Origin: Aliiroseovarius subalbicans
GTDB taxonomy: Bacteria > Pseudomonadota > Alphaproteobacteria > Rhodobacterales > Rhodobacteraceae
DNA: 64,000 bases
Assembly (NCBI RefSeq): GCF_022678625.1
Contig: NZ_JALBYQ010000007.1
Location: 20,996-84,995, forward strand
Reading direction: 5' to 3'
Position numbers and translations under genes: made by a program. Positions 19,491 to 28,228 of the stretch are shown here, in pieces. Numbering within the stretch: position 1 is the first letter of the stretch; each line of letters opens with the position of its first letter. Below the pieces are notes generated by a model that did not search any database, was not told the origin of the DNA, and saw nothing but the letters and a program-made list of their open reading frames with translations.

Positions 19491-20162
19491 TCAGTTTAGG
19501 TCGATGACGACCGGTGCACGCGTCGGTCCAAAAGTGGCGACGCGAATGACGGGCTTCTCAATTGGCAGCCCGGAAAGACGTGAACGAATGCGGTGAATCC
19601 GTGCGATATAGGCGCGTGTCTCGGTGAAAGGCGGTACACCGCCAAACTCGCGGACGCGGTGCGGCCCGGCGTTGTAAGCGGCCAGCGCCAGGTCGATGTC
19701 CCGGAACTCGGCAAGTTGTGCGAGCAAATACCGTGCAGCCCCTTCGAGGTTCTGATTGGGGTTGGTACGATCAACGCCCAGCTCACGTGCTGTCGCAGGC
19801 ATCAGCTGGCCAAGCCCATAGGCCCCTTTTGGGCTGACAGCAGTCGGGTTGTAGCTGCTTTCGGCCTCGATCAGGGCCTGAAACAGAACATGCCAATCGT
19901 TGGCGGCTAGTCCAATCACACTTAGGCTGCGGTTTGCAGCATGCCGATCAGAGGTCGCGCGGATGGCCGCAAGAACCTCGCGTGCGGATGCGGGAACAGG
20001 CGGCGATACGCGTTCGACGGCGGGCTCAGCAGTTTCTCGTTCATGATGTGTCCAGCCGGATGTTCTGACGCTGCCGTCAGCCGAGATCACCATCAGATCC
20101 GCCATCGCCCTCTGGGGCGTTGCGGATATCGAGATCGATAGAGACAGGGCGACCGTCACCAT
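19491..20162 (-). CDS. virB1: VirB1 lytic transglycosylase
   Basis: Soluble periplasmic muramidase that opens peptidoglycan for the T4SS. 223 aa from ATG 20162, which gives a believable signal peptide (VTVALSLSISISA...AMA). SLT motifs: catalytic Glu about residue 101 in ALIEAESSYN, GAYGLGQLMPATA and ALAAYNAGPHRV. This start overlaps the upstream gene by 86 bp out of frame; the next Met (20105) would lose the signal sequence. It is the second transglycosylase of the operon beside the VirB5-fused one. Confidence 0.88.
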   Translation of the reverse strand: MVTVALSLSISISATPQRAMADLMVISADGSVRTSGWTHHERETAEPAVERVSPPVPASAREVLAAIRATSDRHAANRSLSVIGLAANDWHVLFQALIEAESSYNPTAVSPKGAYGLGQLMPATARELGVDRTNPNQNLEGAARYLLAQLAEFRDIDLALAAYNAGPHRVREFGGVPPFTETRAYIARIHRIRSRLSGLPIEKPVIRVATFGPTRAPVVIDLN

Positions 20163-20409
20163 AATTGGTGTGATGATTGACGAGCCCCGGCCAAACCGCG
20201 AAGTGGCGGACTTTAGGCCCGTGTTTCTGGACCTTGGCAGCGACCAGGATGAGCTCTTCATCCCCAACCACATAGATGCACTGGTAAAGCGGCTTACCGT
20301 CACCTGTGCCCCCCACGAGCTCATACCGACAGGTGAAGTCCACCTTCCTCGCAATGAGGTCTTTCACACCATCCAGTGTGATCAGACTCAGGTGTCTTGC
20401 TATCGGCAT
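20077..20409 (-). CDS. Hypothetical protein, first gene of the virB operon
   Basis: 110 aa, soluble, no signal peptide, no family recognised. It shows a compact mixed composition (YQCIYVVGDEELILVAAKVQ) and an acidic/Gly tail. ATG 20409 was chosen because AAGGGG lies in the loop of a hairpin directly upstream; the frame is open to 20439. It overlaps virB1 by 86 bp in another frame. As the promoter-proximal gene of the T4SS operon a regulatory role is possible, but there is no direct evidence. Confidence 0.7.
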   Translation of the reverse strand: MPIARHLSLITLDGVKDLIARKVDFTCRYELVGGTGDGKPLYQCIYVVGDEELILVAAKVQKHGPKVRHFAVWPGLVNHHTNYGDGRPVSIDLDIRNAPEGDGGSDGDLG

Positions 20410-20430
20410 GGTCTCTCCCCTTGAGAGACC
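20410..20430 (-). promoter_or_regulatory. Hairpin with Shine-Dalgarno in its loop, immediately before the first virB-operon start
   Basis: GGTCTCT (20410-20416) and AGAGACC (20424-20430) form a perfect 7-bp stem. On the transcribed strand the 7-nt loop reads CAAGGGG and holds the only SD for the ATG at 20409. The stem ends directly against the start codon. It may be a translational control element, a protein-binding site in RNA, or a DNA operator. Confidence 0.5.
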
Positions 20431-20566
20431 TTCATACATGATGCAAATGACACGGAAACTACAGTTAGAGTCAATATATATAAAACGTAGAAAATAGAAA
20501 AAGATAGCAAAACGTCGAATTCGCCGCTACGTTGAGCCCGAATTCGGCTACCACACGGAGGGGTAG
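20431..20566. promoter_or_regulatory. Divergent promoter region (virB operon / TrbM-like gene)
   Basis: About 135 bp of AT-rich DNA between the divergent genes, including a TATATATAAAA-type tract near 20476-20486 and a repeated GAATTCG element (about 20516-20522 and 20541-20547). Likely to contain both promoters; no specific -35/-10 pair can be fixed by eye. Confidence 0.35.
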
Positions 20567-21148
20567 ATGCGGCAACTTATTCTCAGCTTGGTTGTTTCAG
20601 CGGTGATTCTACCGGTCTCGGCCAAGCCATCGCGCGCCTACGACATGGACTGCGCAATCATGCTCTGTATGGCGGGTGGGTTTCCGCCGAGCCCGGTCTG
20701 TTCAGCGGCCTATGCGACCATGATCCGTCGGATCACGCCCTGGCCAGTTTTGCCGCCATTTGGCATTTGTACCTTCGCCGCCGTGCCGGTCGAATTGGGC
20801 GGTCCTGGTGGCGAAGGGGAGGTAGATATCTCTGTGCCTGAGTATGCCTGGTTGCGACGGACGCGGGTGCTTTGGTTTCAGGGATATGCTCAACGCGATC
20901 GGGGCGGCGACATTCTGTACTGGGTTTGGTGGATCAATGCTTGCGATCACGAGAACAGCAACTGTCGGCGCCATATTCGCGTCGGTAGCTCATCAACACC
21001 GTGGTCCGGGAGTTTTGTTTCCCCAAACGATCAGAGCATCCCGTATCCAACTCGCGATGGTTTAGGGCGCTACTATTCGAGAGCTGTGATGGTTGAGTAT
21101 GGCGACTTCGAGGGCAAAATGGATCACTCGGATTGGTTCTCATATTAA
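20567..21148 (+). CDS. Secreted Cys-rich protein, possibly TrbM-like conjugation protein
   Basis: 193 aa with a signal peptide (LILSLVVSAVILPVSA). The mature N-terminus, DMDCAIMLCMAGGFPPS followed by a Cys and AYATMIRR, resembles the TrbM/KikA family of conjugal-transfer proteins; the rest (aromatic-rich, further Cys pairs in WWINACDHENSNC) was not recognised. A very good SD, GGAGGGG, precedes ATG 20567. It is divergent from the virB operon, so it is probably a transfer accessory. The family call is tentative. Confidence 0.7.
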   Translation: MRQLILSLVVSAVILPVSAKPSRAYDMDCAIMLCMAGGFPPSPVCSAAYATMIRRITPWPVLPPFGICTFAAVPVELGGPGGEGEVDISVPEYAWLRRTRVLWFQGYAQRDRGGDILYWVWWINACDHENSNCRRHIRVGSSSTPWSGSFVSPNDQSIPYPTRDGLGRYYSRAVMVEYGDFEGKMDHSDWFSY

Positions 21149-21348
21149 GAGGCCTTGCCACTCGTTTTCTTGCATTCGACCGACCGCACTTTGATTTCGA
21201 GACCTTCCGCGGAGTCCGGATCGATATGCCAATCGCGAACAACTCTTCCCGTGTTCCAGCGGTAGTCGCGCCATACAACCTTAATCATTCCAGAAATCTC
21301 CGCGATACCCTCGCGAATAGGTTGTGCTGACAGGCGTTTCTTATTCAT
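21145..21348 (-). CDS. Small hypothetical protein
   Basis: 67 aa, basic, with no recognised domain (ISGMIKVVWRDYRWNTGRVV). It follows the XRE regulator on the same strand with a 34-bp gap and converges on the TrbM-like gene with a 4-bp overlap of stops. SD weak. Possibly the partner of the regulator, but coding status is only moderately supported. Confidence 0.5.
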   Translation of the reverse strand: MNKKRLSAQPIREGIAEISGMIKVVWRDYRWNTGRVVRDWHIDPDSAEGLEIKVRSVECKKTSGKAS

Positions 21349-21382
21349 GAAAAGACTTACTTGATACGAAAATCGGAAGGGG

Positions 21383-21604
21383 TTACTTGCGGTTGGTGCG
21401 CGGCTTAACCAATTCGCTAGGATCGACTCCCAGGGCGTTGGCGATCTTTTCCAGGGCGGTGAGCGACATGGCGTTCTTGCCGTTTTCGAGCTTGCCCATG
21501 TAGCTGCGGCTAAGACCGGCCGAGAACGAGAGCGCTTCCTGGCTGAGCCCTCTGGCTCGCCGGACATCCTGAATGTTCTGTCCTACACGCTCTGGTAAAT
21601 TCAT
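21383..21604 (-). CDS. XRE-family HTH transcriptional regulator
   Basis: 73 aa, essentially one Cro/C1-type HTH: NIQDVRRARGLSQEALSFSA then GLSRSYMGKLENGKN and the third-helix region LEKIANALGVDPSEL. ATG 21604 is used; the frame is open upstream to 21673 but the added sequence does not look like protein. Likely controls itself and the small gene downstream. Such compact regulators are frequent on conjugative elements. Confidence 0.85.
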   Translation of the reverse strand: MNLPERVGQNIQDVRRARGLSQEALSFSAGLSRSYMGKLENGKNAMSLTALEKIANALGVDPSELVKPRTNRK

Positions 21605-21807
21605 GACCGGACATCGGCCATGTAGAGGATTAATTTGCCACGCAATATAGTTCGCATTCGACCTCGGCGACACGAAACCTTCCGAGATGTGCGAACGACT
21701 AATTTGAGGAAATCACTTGGGTAGGAGCACTTGATTCTGACATAATATCAGTGGATTGGTGAGTGGCGCGTAATAGTTGTTATGTTAAATAATGCGCGTG
21801 TTGCCCT

Positions 21808-23150
21808 CTACGCGACGACCGAGAATTGGCCCATCATTCCTCCATCTTCGTGCTCAAGAATGTGACAATGGAACATGTATGGCAACGCTTCGGTGGCTGG
21901 TCGGGTGAACCGCATCAGGATATCTGCCTGACCATTGATCAGGATCGTGTCCTTCCACCCCGTGTTCTGCGGCGCAGGGGCTTGTCCGTTTTCACTGAGC
22001 ACTTGGAACATGACGCCGTGAACATGAAACGGGTGCATCATCATGTTTGCCGACACCGTCCATTTCTCGACCTGCCCAACCTGGGTCGAGAAGTTGATCT
22101 TTGACATATCAAAGGCCTGTCCGTTGATGGAAAAGCGGTTTCCAGCGCCGCGCATCATCATGCCGGGGCCCATGGCCATGTCGAGGGTGATATGGCGTCC
22201 AGCGGCATTGCTCGCGTCCATATTCGGGCGAGAGCCGCCAAGGCTGTCAGGTATACGGGTCATACGCACCGGAGCTGCCGGATCAACGGTAAAGGGCAAA
22301 ACCTCGAACGGGGGACCAGACGGGCGGCGTCCACCCATCATGCCCCCCATCATTCCTTCATTGATATTCTGCCCACTTAGAAGCGAGAGGTTCCGACCAT
22401 CGCCGAAATCCACAAGCACCTCATAGCGCTCGCCTGGTGCAAGGGTCAGTTCGTCCAGCACGACTGGGCGATCCAGAAGGCTGGCGTCAGCACCAACGAG
22501 GTGCATCGGACGACCATCCGACAGGGTCAGGGTATAGATCCGGGCGTTGGAGCCGTTGAGTAGACGCAGGCGCACCACCCCTTTGGGCACGACCGCCGTG
22601 GCCCCAACCTGCCCATTGACCAGCATCGTGTCCCCTAGGAACCCCATCATCTGGTCAGGCATGGACAGCTCATAGGACATGCGCCCTTCCTGGTCGAAGC
22701 GGCGATCCTGAAGGACAAGTGTCAGGTCATCCACGCCATAATCCGTCGGCAGTCCGCGGGCATCATCCTGACCGTCAGTCAGGTGCAAGACACCCGCCAG
22801 GCCCATCTGCACTTGCCGGGCTGTCATGCCATGCGTGTGGCTGTGATACCAGACGGTCGCGGGAGGCTGGTCGATCGGGAGGACAGGAGACCAGGTTTGG
22901 CCAGGTTGAACCAGCTGGTGCGGTCCGCCATCCACGTCCCCGGGCACGACAAGCCCATGCCAATGAACCGAGATTGCCTCGTCCAACGCATTGCTGACCT
23001 CTGCGGCGGTTTCAGACTGGTGATGCAGCCTCAGCGTCGGCCCCAGAAAGGGCTGGTCGTGCCCGGGGACGTGGCCCAAGCGCGTGTCGGCAGTTGCGCC
23101 AGCATGGCAGCAGAGCCCATGCCGGACAGAAGGGTGCGACGTGTGATCAT
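21808..23150 (-). pseudogene. Multicopper oxidase, disrupted by a deletion/frameshift after the Tat signal
   Basis: CueO/CopA-type multicopper oxidase of the periplasm. The signal begins at ATG 23150 (ITRRTLLSG, a twin-arginine motif) but that frame stops at 23031. The enzyme body is read in another frame from about 23080 to 21808, starting at DQPFLGPTLR. Relative to the intact paralogue at 48760 about 35-40 residues between signal and body are missing and the frame is shifted. The copper ligands survive (HWHG, YHSHTHG, HPFHVHG, HCHILEHEDGGMM). It is downstream of copA-cueR. A sequencing error cannot explain the missing residues, though the body could still be expressed from a TTG at 23079 without export. 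Confidence 0.8.
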
Positions 23151-23182
23151 GTTCGAAATTCCTTGTGGGTCAATGGGACGGT

Positions 23183-23584
23183 TCAATGGCAGGGATCGCC
23201 ACTGAGACCTTCGAGAATGGGGCAATCCGGGCGATGATCCCCCGCGCATTCCTTGGACAGGTGGGTCAGGGTCTCATGCATGGCTTGCAGATCGATGATC
23301 TTTGCTTCGATCTCTTCCAAATGCTTGTTTGTTATTTCTTTTACCTCTGCACTGGCGCGGGTTTCATCCTCGTAGAGCGCCAGCAAGTTGCGGCAATCAC
23401 CAATGGTGAACCCCAAGGCACGGGCGCGGCTGAGAAAGATCAGCTTGTGCAGGTCAGTTTCGCGAAAGACGCGATAGTCGTTCGTGTCACGCAGTGGTTT
23501 GACCAGGCCGATATCCTCGTAGTAGCGGATGGTTTTGGCGCGCAGACCGGTGCGCTTGGATACTTCGCCGATGTTCAGATTCAT
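23183..23584 (-). CDS. cueR: Cu(I)-responsive MerR-family regulator
   Basis: 133 aa MerR activator. N-terminal winged HTH (NIGEVSKRTGLRAKTIRYYEDIGL), dimerisation helix, and the metal loop CAGDHRPDC (Cys pair seven apart) near residues 113-121, which is the CueR/HmrR pattern for Cu(I)/Ag(I)/Au(I). It is 13 bp downstream of copA and on the same strand, and probable operators of the right type lie at four places in this window. It likely untwists 19-bp-spacer promoters when copper binds. Confidence 0.93.
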   Translation of the reverse strand: MNLNIGEVSKRTGLRAKTIRYYEDIGLVKPLRDTNDYRVFRETDLHKLIFLSRARALGFTIGDCRNLLALYEDETRASAEVKEITNKHLEEIEAKIIDLQAMHETLTHLSKECAGDHRPDCPILEGLSGDPCH

Positions 23585-23597
23585 GTCGCTTCCTCGC

Positions 23598-26105
23598 TTA
23601 TCCGACTAGTGCCGGGTTCAGGGTCTCGGTTTCTTGCATCGGGATGGCTGCTTTGTCGTTCAGCACCGGCTTAACCCAACGCAAACGCAGTGCATTTGTT
23701 AGCACGAACACGCTGGACAGAGCCATCGCCCCGGCTGCCAGAACTGGCGACAGGAGCAGCCCGAAGGCCGGGTACAAAACGCCTGCAGCCACAGGGATCA
23801 GCAACGTGTTGTAGCTGAAGGCCCAGAACAGGTTCTGCCGGATGTTACGCATGGTGCGCGTCGATATGTCGAAGGCGTTGACCACGCCGGTCAACTCGCC
23901 GGACATCAAAACAACATCTGCCGCTTCGATGGCAACATCGGTTCCGGTGCCGATAGCAATGCCCACATCCGCAGTGGCCAGCGCAGGGGCGTCATTGATG
24001 CCATCGCCGACAAAAGCCAGTTTGCCACGCGTGCGCAAATCTTCCAGTGCGGCGACTTTTCCCTCGGGCAGGACCTCGGCCACAACGATATCAATGCCCA
24101 ATTCTGCGGCGATGGCTTCAGCCGTCCCTTGATTGTCACCGGTAATCATGGCCACGCTCAACCCCAGATCATGCAATGCAGATATGGCTGCTGGAGTTGC
24201 TGGTTTGACCGGATCCGCCACGGCAATCGCCGCCGCAATCTGCCCGTCGATTGCTGCATAGAGCGGGGTTCGCCCCTTGCGGCCCAATTCGTCGCCGATC
24301 TGGGCAAGTTTGCCCATGTCGATCCCCTCGCGCTGCATTAACCGGTCAGCTCCGACAAGAATGCGGTGACCGCCAACGGTCGCCTCGACGCCGTATCCGG
24401 TGATCGACGTAAAGGCTGTGACCTCGGCGCCATCCAACCCTCTTTGGGTGGCGGCACGCGTGATGGCTTCGGCAATGGGGTGTTCAGACTGGGCCTCGAT
24501 GGCGGCAACCAGTCGCAGCACCTCATCGCTGTCAAACCCATCCGCCGCGATCAGGTCGGTCAGCTCGGGACGGCCCTGGGTCAGAGTACCGGTCTTGTCC
24601 AATGCGACCACACGCGCTTCCTGTAGCATTTGGAGCGCATCGCCTTTCCGGAAAAGAACTCCCATTTCGGCAGCCCGACCGGTACCGACCATGATCGACG
24701 TAGGCGTTGCCAGTCCCATCGCGCAAGGGCAGGCAATGATCAATACGGCGACGCCTGCAATTAGCGCAAAGCTCAGTGCCGGGTCAGGTCCAAAGACCAG
24801 CCAAGTCAAAACGGTTAAGGTGGCAACTGCCATGACCGCAGGGACGAACCAGGCGGTAATCCGGTCTACCAAACCCTGGATCGGAAGCTTGGCCCCCTGC
24901 GCCTGCTCAACCATCTGGATAATTTGCGCCAACATCGTGTCAGCACCAACCTTGGTTGCCTCGAAGATCAATGCGCCAGTGCCGTTCACCGTTGCACCGA
25001 CGATCTCTGCCCCAGTGGATTTCTCAACCGGGACGGGTTCGCCGGTGATCATGCTTTCATCGACATAGGAATGGCCGTTGATCACTTTGCCATCCACGGC
25101 GATTTTCTCGCCAGGACGCACGTGGATAAAGTCACCCACGATGATCTCCTCGATCGCCAATTCGACAACCTCGCCCTCCCGTTCCACTCGCGCGACCTTT
25201 GCCTGCAACCCGACAAGCTTGCGGATTGCCTCGCCTGTACGTCCCTTGGCGCGTGCTTCCAGAAAGCGACCCAGTAGGATGAGAACGACAATTACAGCCG
25301 CTGCCTCATAGTAGACATTGGCAGTGCCTGCGGGCAGAACTCCCGGCGTGAAGGTGGAAATCAGTGAAAACCCGTAGGCCGCTGAAGTGCCAAGCGCGAC
25401 AAGCGAGTTCATGTCCGGCGCGCCCTTGAACAGCAGCGGAAATCCCTTTGTGTAGAAGCGCAGACCAGGGCCGAACAGAACGATTGTGGTCAGGACAAAT
25501 TGCAAAAGCCGGCTGTTTTGCAGGCCGATGCTTTCTTCGATCCACATATGCATGGCCGGAAACAAATGACCGCCCATCTCGATCACAAAAACCGGTAGGG
25601 CCAGAATTGCGGCGACCAAGGTAAGTTGCCCAAGTCGCGCGATCTCTGCCGCCTTGCGGTCCTGTTTGCTGAGGTCTTCTCCAGCTTTGAGTTTGGCGGG
25701 GTATCCAAGTTCGGTGGAAATCCTGGCCAAGTCCGCCGGCGTAGTTGCCCCGGTAGCGTAGCGTATGGTCGCGGTCTCTGCCGCCAAGTTTACCTGCGCA
25801 TCAATTACGCCGTCACTGGCCTTCAATTTGCGCTCAACCCGGCCAACGCAGCTGGCACAGGTCATGCTTTCGACGTCCAAAGTAATCTCGCTGGTCGTGG
25901 CTGGATAGCCCGCTTCACCCAACGTGTCGATCAACCCTGCAAGGTTGGCGGGGGCGGCAAAGCTGACCCGGGCTGTTTCATTCGCCAGGTTGACCGCGGC
26001 ATCGGACACGCCGGGAATGCCGGCAAGCGTTCTTTCAACACGGCCGACACAGGACGCACAAGTCATGCCTTCGACCGACAATGTAAGCGTTCGTTTCTCT
26101 GACAT
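23598..26105 (-). CDS. copA: Cu(I)-exporting P1B-type ATPase
   Basis: Pumps Cu(I) from the cytoplasm to the periplasm. 835 aa from ATG 26105 (SD GGAGAG). Two N-terminal HMA domains with CASC at residues 16-19 and 83-86, eight TM helices, actuator motif TGEP, the intramembrane CPC in [12 protein letters not shown], phosphorylation motif [18 protein letters not shown] hinge. First gene of copA-cueR-(broken oxidase). Its promoter shows a CueR-type element at 26144-26168, back to back with that of copZ. Confidence 0.96.
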   Translation of the reverse strand: MSEKRTLTLSVEGMTCASCVGRVERTLAGIPGVSDAAVNLANETARVSFAAPANLAGLIDTLGEAGYPATTSEITLDVESMTCASCVGRVERKLKASDGVIDAQVNLAAETATIRYATGATTPADLARISTELGYPAKLKAGEDLSKQDRKAAEIARLGQLTLVAAILALPVFVIEMGGHLFPAMHMWIEESIGLQNSRLLQFVLTTIVLFGPGLRFYTKGFPLLFKGAPDMNSLVALGTSAAYGFSLISTFTPGVLPAGTANVYYEAAAVIVVLILLGRFLEARAKGRTGEAIRKLVGLQAKVARVEREGEVVELAIEEIIVGDFIHVRPGEKIAVDGKVINGHSYVDESMITGEPVPVEKSTGAEIVGATVNGTGALIFEATKVGADTMLAQIIQMVEQAQGAKLPIQGLVDRITAWFVPAVMAVATLTVLTWLVFGPDPALSFALIAGVAVLIIACPCAMGLATPTSIMVGTGRAAEMGVLFRKGDALQMLQEARVVALDKTGTLTQGRPELTDLIAADGFDSDEVLRLVAAIEAQSEHPIAEAITRAATQRGLDGAEVTAFTSITGYGVEATVGGHRILVGADRLMQREGIDMGKLAQIGDELGRKGRTPLYAAIDGQIAAAIAVADPVKPATPAAISALHDLGLSVAMITGDNQGTAEAIAAELGIDIVVAEVLPEGKVAALEDLRTRGKLAFVGDGINDAPALATADVGIAIGTGTDVAIEAADVVLMSGELTGVVNAFDISTRTMRNIRQNLFWAFSYNTLLIPVAAGVLYPAFGLLLSPVLAAGAMALSSVFVLTNALRLRWVKPVLNDKAAIPMQETETLNPALVG

Positions 26106-26143
26106 GACACTCTCCGCGATTCGTGGTTCTAAATATGGTTTGG

Positions 26144-26168
26144 GGGGTTCCAGTGTGGGTAGGGTCAA
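26144..26168 (-). promoter_or_regulatory. CueR/HmrR-type operator-promoter for copA
   Basis: On the minus strand: TTGACC, then TACCC-N5-GGAACCCC, matching the element before copZ and the second ATPase. MerR-type sites overlap the -35/-10 spacer; here the -35 is TTGACC. Lies about 40-60 bp before the copA start. Confidence 0.7.
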
Positions 26169-26195
26169 GCCTTGAATATCACGTTTTCTTGATGC

Positions 26196-26220
26196 TTGAC
26201 CTTACCCCGTGGGAACCCCC
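26196..26220 (+). promoter_or_regulatory. CueR/HmrR-type operator-promoter for copZ
   Basis: TTGACC (26196-26201), then TACCC-N4-GGAACCCC inside a long spacer, about 35 bp before the copZ start. The dyad TTACCC/GGGAAC is centred near 26209. Divergent twin of the copA site. Confidence 0.7.
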
Positions 26221-26254
26221 AATCCCTTCATTGAACGAAAAAACGGAGACTACC

Positions 26255-26455
26255 ATGAGCAAGTTCAATGTACCCGATATGAGCTGCGGTCATTGCAAGG
26301 CTGCTATCGAAAAGGCCGTTGGTGCCGCCGATGGAGATGCGGTTCTGAGTTTCGACCTGGAAGCGCGTACCGTCGAAGTCACAAGCAGACTGGGCGACGC
26401 CGAGCTGACAAAAATCCTGGAAAAGGAAGGTTACCCCAACACGATCGCTGCCTAG
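26255..26455 (+). CDS. copZ: Copper chaperone, HMA domain
   Basis: 66-aa single heavy-metal-associated domain. The Cu(I) site is MSCGHC near residues 9-14; the rest fits the ferredoxin-like fold (AAIEKAVGAADGDAVLSFD). It delivers Cu(I) to CopA or CueR in the cytoplasm. ATG 26255 follows GGAG; an upstream in-frame extension to 26123 would run through the operator and is rejected. Divergent from copA with a shared regulatory region of about 150 bp. Confidence 0.93.
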   Translation: MSKFNVPDMSCGHCKAAIEKAVGAADGDAVLSFDLEARTVEVTSRLGDAELTKILEKEGYPNTIAA

Positions 26456-26456
26456 G

Positions 26457-26990
26457 TCAATGCACCATCTCGCCGGTTGCCATGCCAAGGTGATGTGCTT
26501 GATGGTGGCCCCCTACGGCCATTAATCCAACGAAGCCCAAGGCGCGAATGACATCGACTTCGTCGGATGAGGTCACTGTCCATGTGACCTCATGCCTGCC
26601 AATCGCGGCTACACTGGACCAGCCCGTCTCTATTGCCAGAGCCGGTGCATGTGCTGGCACCATGCGCCGAACGGCTTCACCACCTGGCCCAGTCAACCCG
26701 ACACGGAACATCACGCCATGTGGGACCTGTTCGACAGTAGCCTCGGCATGCGTGATCAGGTTGTCCATATCAATTAAATGCTGACGCAGACCGGCAATAT
26801 CCACGCGACTCCAATTCGTGTCCGAATCCGCTCGTAGCAAGGCTACAATTTCGGCGATGGATGCAAACGCCCCCTGCCCCGGCTCCTCTGGCACGGCCAT
26901 ACTTTGTCCGCCGGCACTGTGGTCGTGGCTGTTGTGTTGTGCCGTGGCTGTGGAACTGGCCAGTAAAACTATGAGTACAAGTCGGATCAT
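26457..26990 (-). CDS. Secreted His/Met-containing protein of the copper island, function unknown
   Basis: 177 aa with a short signal peptide (LVLIVLLASSTATA). The mature protein starts with a His-rich run (QHNSHDHSAGG) and ends with GGHHQAHHLGMATGEMVH, both suited to binding copper. The middle (DMDNLITHAEATVEQVPHGVMFRV) is not a family I recognise with certainty. It converges on copZ with two bases between stops and is divergent from the Crp/Fnr gene. A periplasmic copper sink is a reasonable guess. Confidence 0.8.
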   Translation of the reverse strand: MIRLVLIVLLASSTATAQHNSHDHSAGGQSMAVPEEPGQGAFASIAEIVALLRADSDTNWSRVDIAGLRQHLIDMDNLITHAEATVEQVPHGVMFRVGLTGPGGEAVRRMVPAHAPALAIETGWSSVAAIGRHEVTWTVTSSDEVDVIRALGFVGLMAVGGHHQAHHLGMATGEMVH

Positions 26991-27042
26991 GGGTGGCTCC
27001 TGTTAGGTCGCGAGACCTCCAATCTGGCGCCTGATCCTCTTC

Positions 27043-27069
27043 TGACATATGATTGAGATCATAATGTCA
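27043..27069. promoter_or_regulatory. FNR-like palindrome overlapping the 5' end of the Crp/Fnr gene
   Basis: Outer arms TGACAT (27043-27048) and ATGTCA (27064-27069) enclose a core ATGAT-N4-ATCAT (27049-27062), close to the FNR consensus TTGAT-N4-ATCAA. It lies between the divergent secreted His-rich gene and the Crp/Fnr gene, so autoregulation and control of the neighbour are both plausible. Confidence 0.55.
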
Positions 27070-27666
27070 CATCTGATGTCTCTGCCCTCTCCATTCAATC
27101 GTCTCCCGAAATGCGGTCAGGCGCGGCGTCAGCTTGAGGCTGATGAGTACTTGTTTCGCCAAGGAGACCCAACACGTGCGATGTACTTTCTTGAACAGGG
27201 CGCAATCAGCCTGATCCGCCACACAAAAGATGGGCAGAAAGTGACGATGTTTCAGGCCAACGCAGGCGATACCCTGGCGGAACCGGCGTTGTTTTCGGAC
27301 CACTTTCATTGCGACGCGACAGCCCAATCAAGTTGTTTGGTCCTCTGCCTGGACAAGACCGAGGTGCTGGAATTCATGACAAAGGACCCGAGTTTTGCCG
27401 CAGCTCTTGTTCAACGCATGGCAAGCCAAATTCAGACCTATCGTCGCCGACTGGAATTGTTGGCCATCCGCCCAGCCAGGGACAGGGTTCTGGCCGGTCT
27501 GGCGGATGGGTGGCTCACCGGGTCGATAATTGAATTCGCAAGCGAGCTGGGCCTGACCCACGAGGCCGTATACCGAGCCCTGTCAACCTTGGTGCGCGAA
27601 GGCCAGGTTGCGCGCACCGCTCGAGGTTCATATCGCGTGAAAGGCGCCGATCAGGCCGCATTGTAG
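27064..27666 (+). CDS. Crp/Fnr-family transcriptional regulator
   Basis: 200 aa from ATG 27064. Cyclic-nucleotide-binding-like domain (EYLFRQGDPTRAMYFLEQGAIS) and C-terminal winged HTH (FASELGLTHEAVYRALSTLVREG). The N-terminal Cys cluster of oxygen-sensing FNR is absent; scattered Cys (PKCGQ, SSCLVLCLD) are present, so a heme-, NO- or redox-sensing role is open. Starts at 27049 or 27076 are also possible; 27049 lies inside a palindrome. It converges on the DUF411 gene with a 16-bp overlap. Confidence 0.88.
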   Translation: MSHLMSLPSPFNRLPKCGQARRQLEADEYLFRQGDPTRAMYFLEQGAISLIRHTKDGQKVTMFQANAGDTLAEPALFSDHFHCDATAQSSCLVLCLDKTEVLEFMTKDPSFAAALVQRMASQIQTYRRRLELLAIRPARDRVLAGLADGWLTGSIIEFASELGLTHEAVYRALSTLVREGQVARTARGSYRVKGADQAAL

Positions 27667-28127
27667 TGGGCGAAGATCTCGGTTGTGCCATCATTTCGGA
27701 TCAAGAAGACCGAATAGGCGTCACGTTCGCTCGCGGGACCCATGCCCGGTGATCCCCATGGCATGCCTGGCACAGACAGACCAATGGCGTCGGGCCTCTC
27801 GCTCAACAGGCGGTGGATGTCAGCCGGCGGTACATGGCCTTCGATGACATATCCGTCAATACGTGCCGTGTGGCACGATGCCATGTCTTCGCTGATCCCG
27901 CTTCGGACCTTCAAACGCATCAAGTCGTCATACGTGGCTTCGCGAATGTCCATTGCGTATCCCGCATCAGCCATGATGTCGATCCACGCACCACAGCACC
28001 CGCAATTAGGATCCTTGAACACTTGCACCAGCGGCGGCGTAGCAGCCAGAGCGGGCACTGTCATTCCGAGCCCGGAGGCGCCCAAGCCGCACAACAAAAC
28101 GCGGCGATTGATGGTCAGGTTGGTCAT
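27651..28127 (-). CDS. DUF411 metal-binding protein
   Basis: 158 aa, exported by a twin-arginine-like signal (TINRRVLLCG). The DUF411 core starts with VQVFKDPNCGCCGAWIDIM, whose CGCC is the likely Cu site, and continues with CHTARIDGYVIEGHVPPADI and GLSVPGMPWGSPGM. The family is found in copper-tolerance loci. It is the last gene of an eleven-gene minus-strand series from 35885. Start taken at 28127, the Met before the RR motif. Confidence 0.9.
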   Translation of the reverse strand: MTNLTINRRVLLCGLGASGLGMTVPALAATPPLVQVFKDPNCGCCGAWIDIMADAGYAMDIREATYDDLMRLKVRSGISEDMASCHTARIDGYVIEGHVPPADIHRLLSERPDAIGLSVPGMPWGSPGMGPASERDAYSVFLIRNDGTTEIFAHYNAA

Positions 28128-28228
28128 TGTGTCTCCTTTCAGGCCAGATTGCCCAGTGGTGTTCAATTTCGGATTTATCTTATCGTTCTCGCGGTGTCAG
28201 ATCCTGACAAAGGTCAAGCAAGGGGAGC
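28128..28228 (-). promoter_or_regulatory. Possible internal promoter before DUF411
   Basis: On the minus strand a TTGACC (28217-28212) is followed by an inverted repeat TGTCAG-N3-CTGACA and an AT-rich GATAAGATAAAT block at about 28174-28185. This may be a separate promoter or a Crp/Fnr-type site (TTGAC-N4-GTCAG). No gene fits here. Confidence 0.35.
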
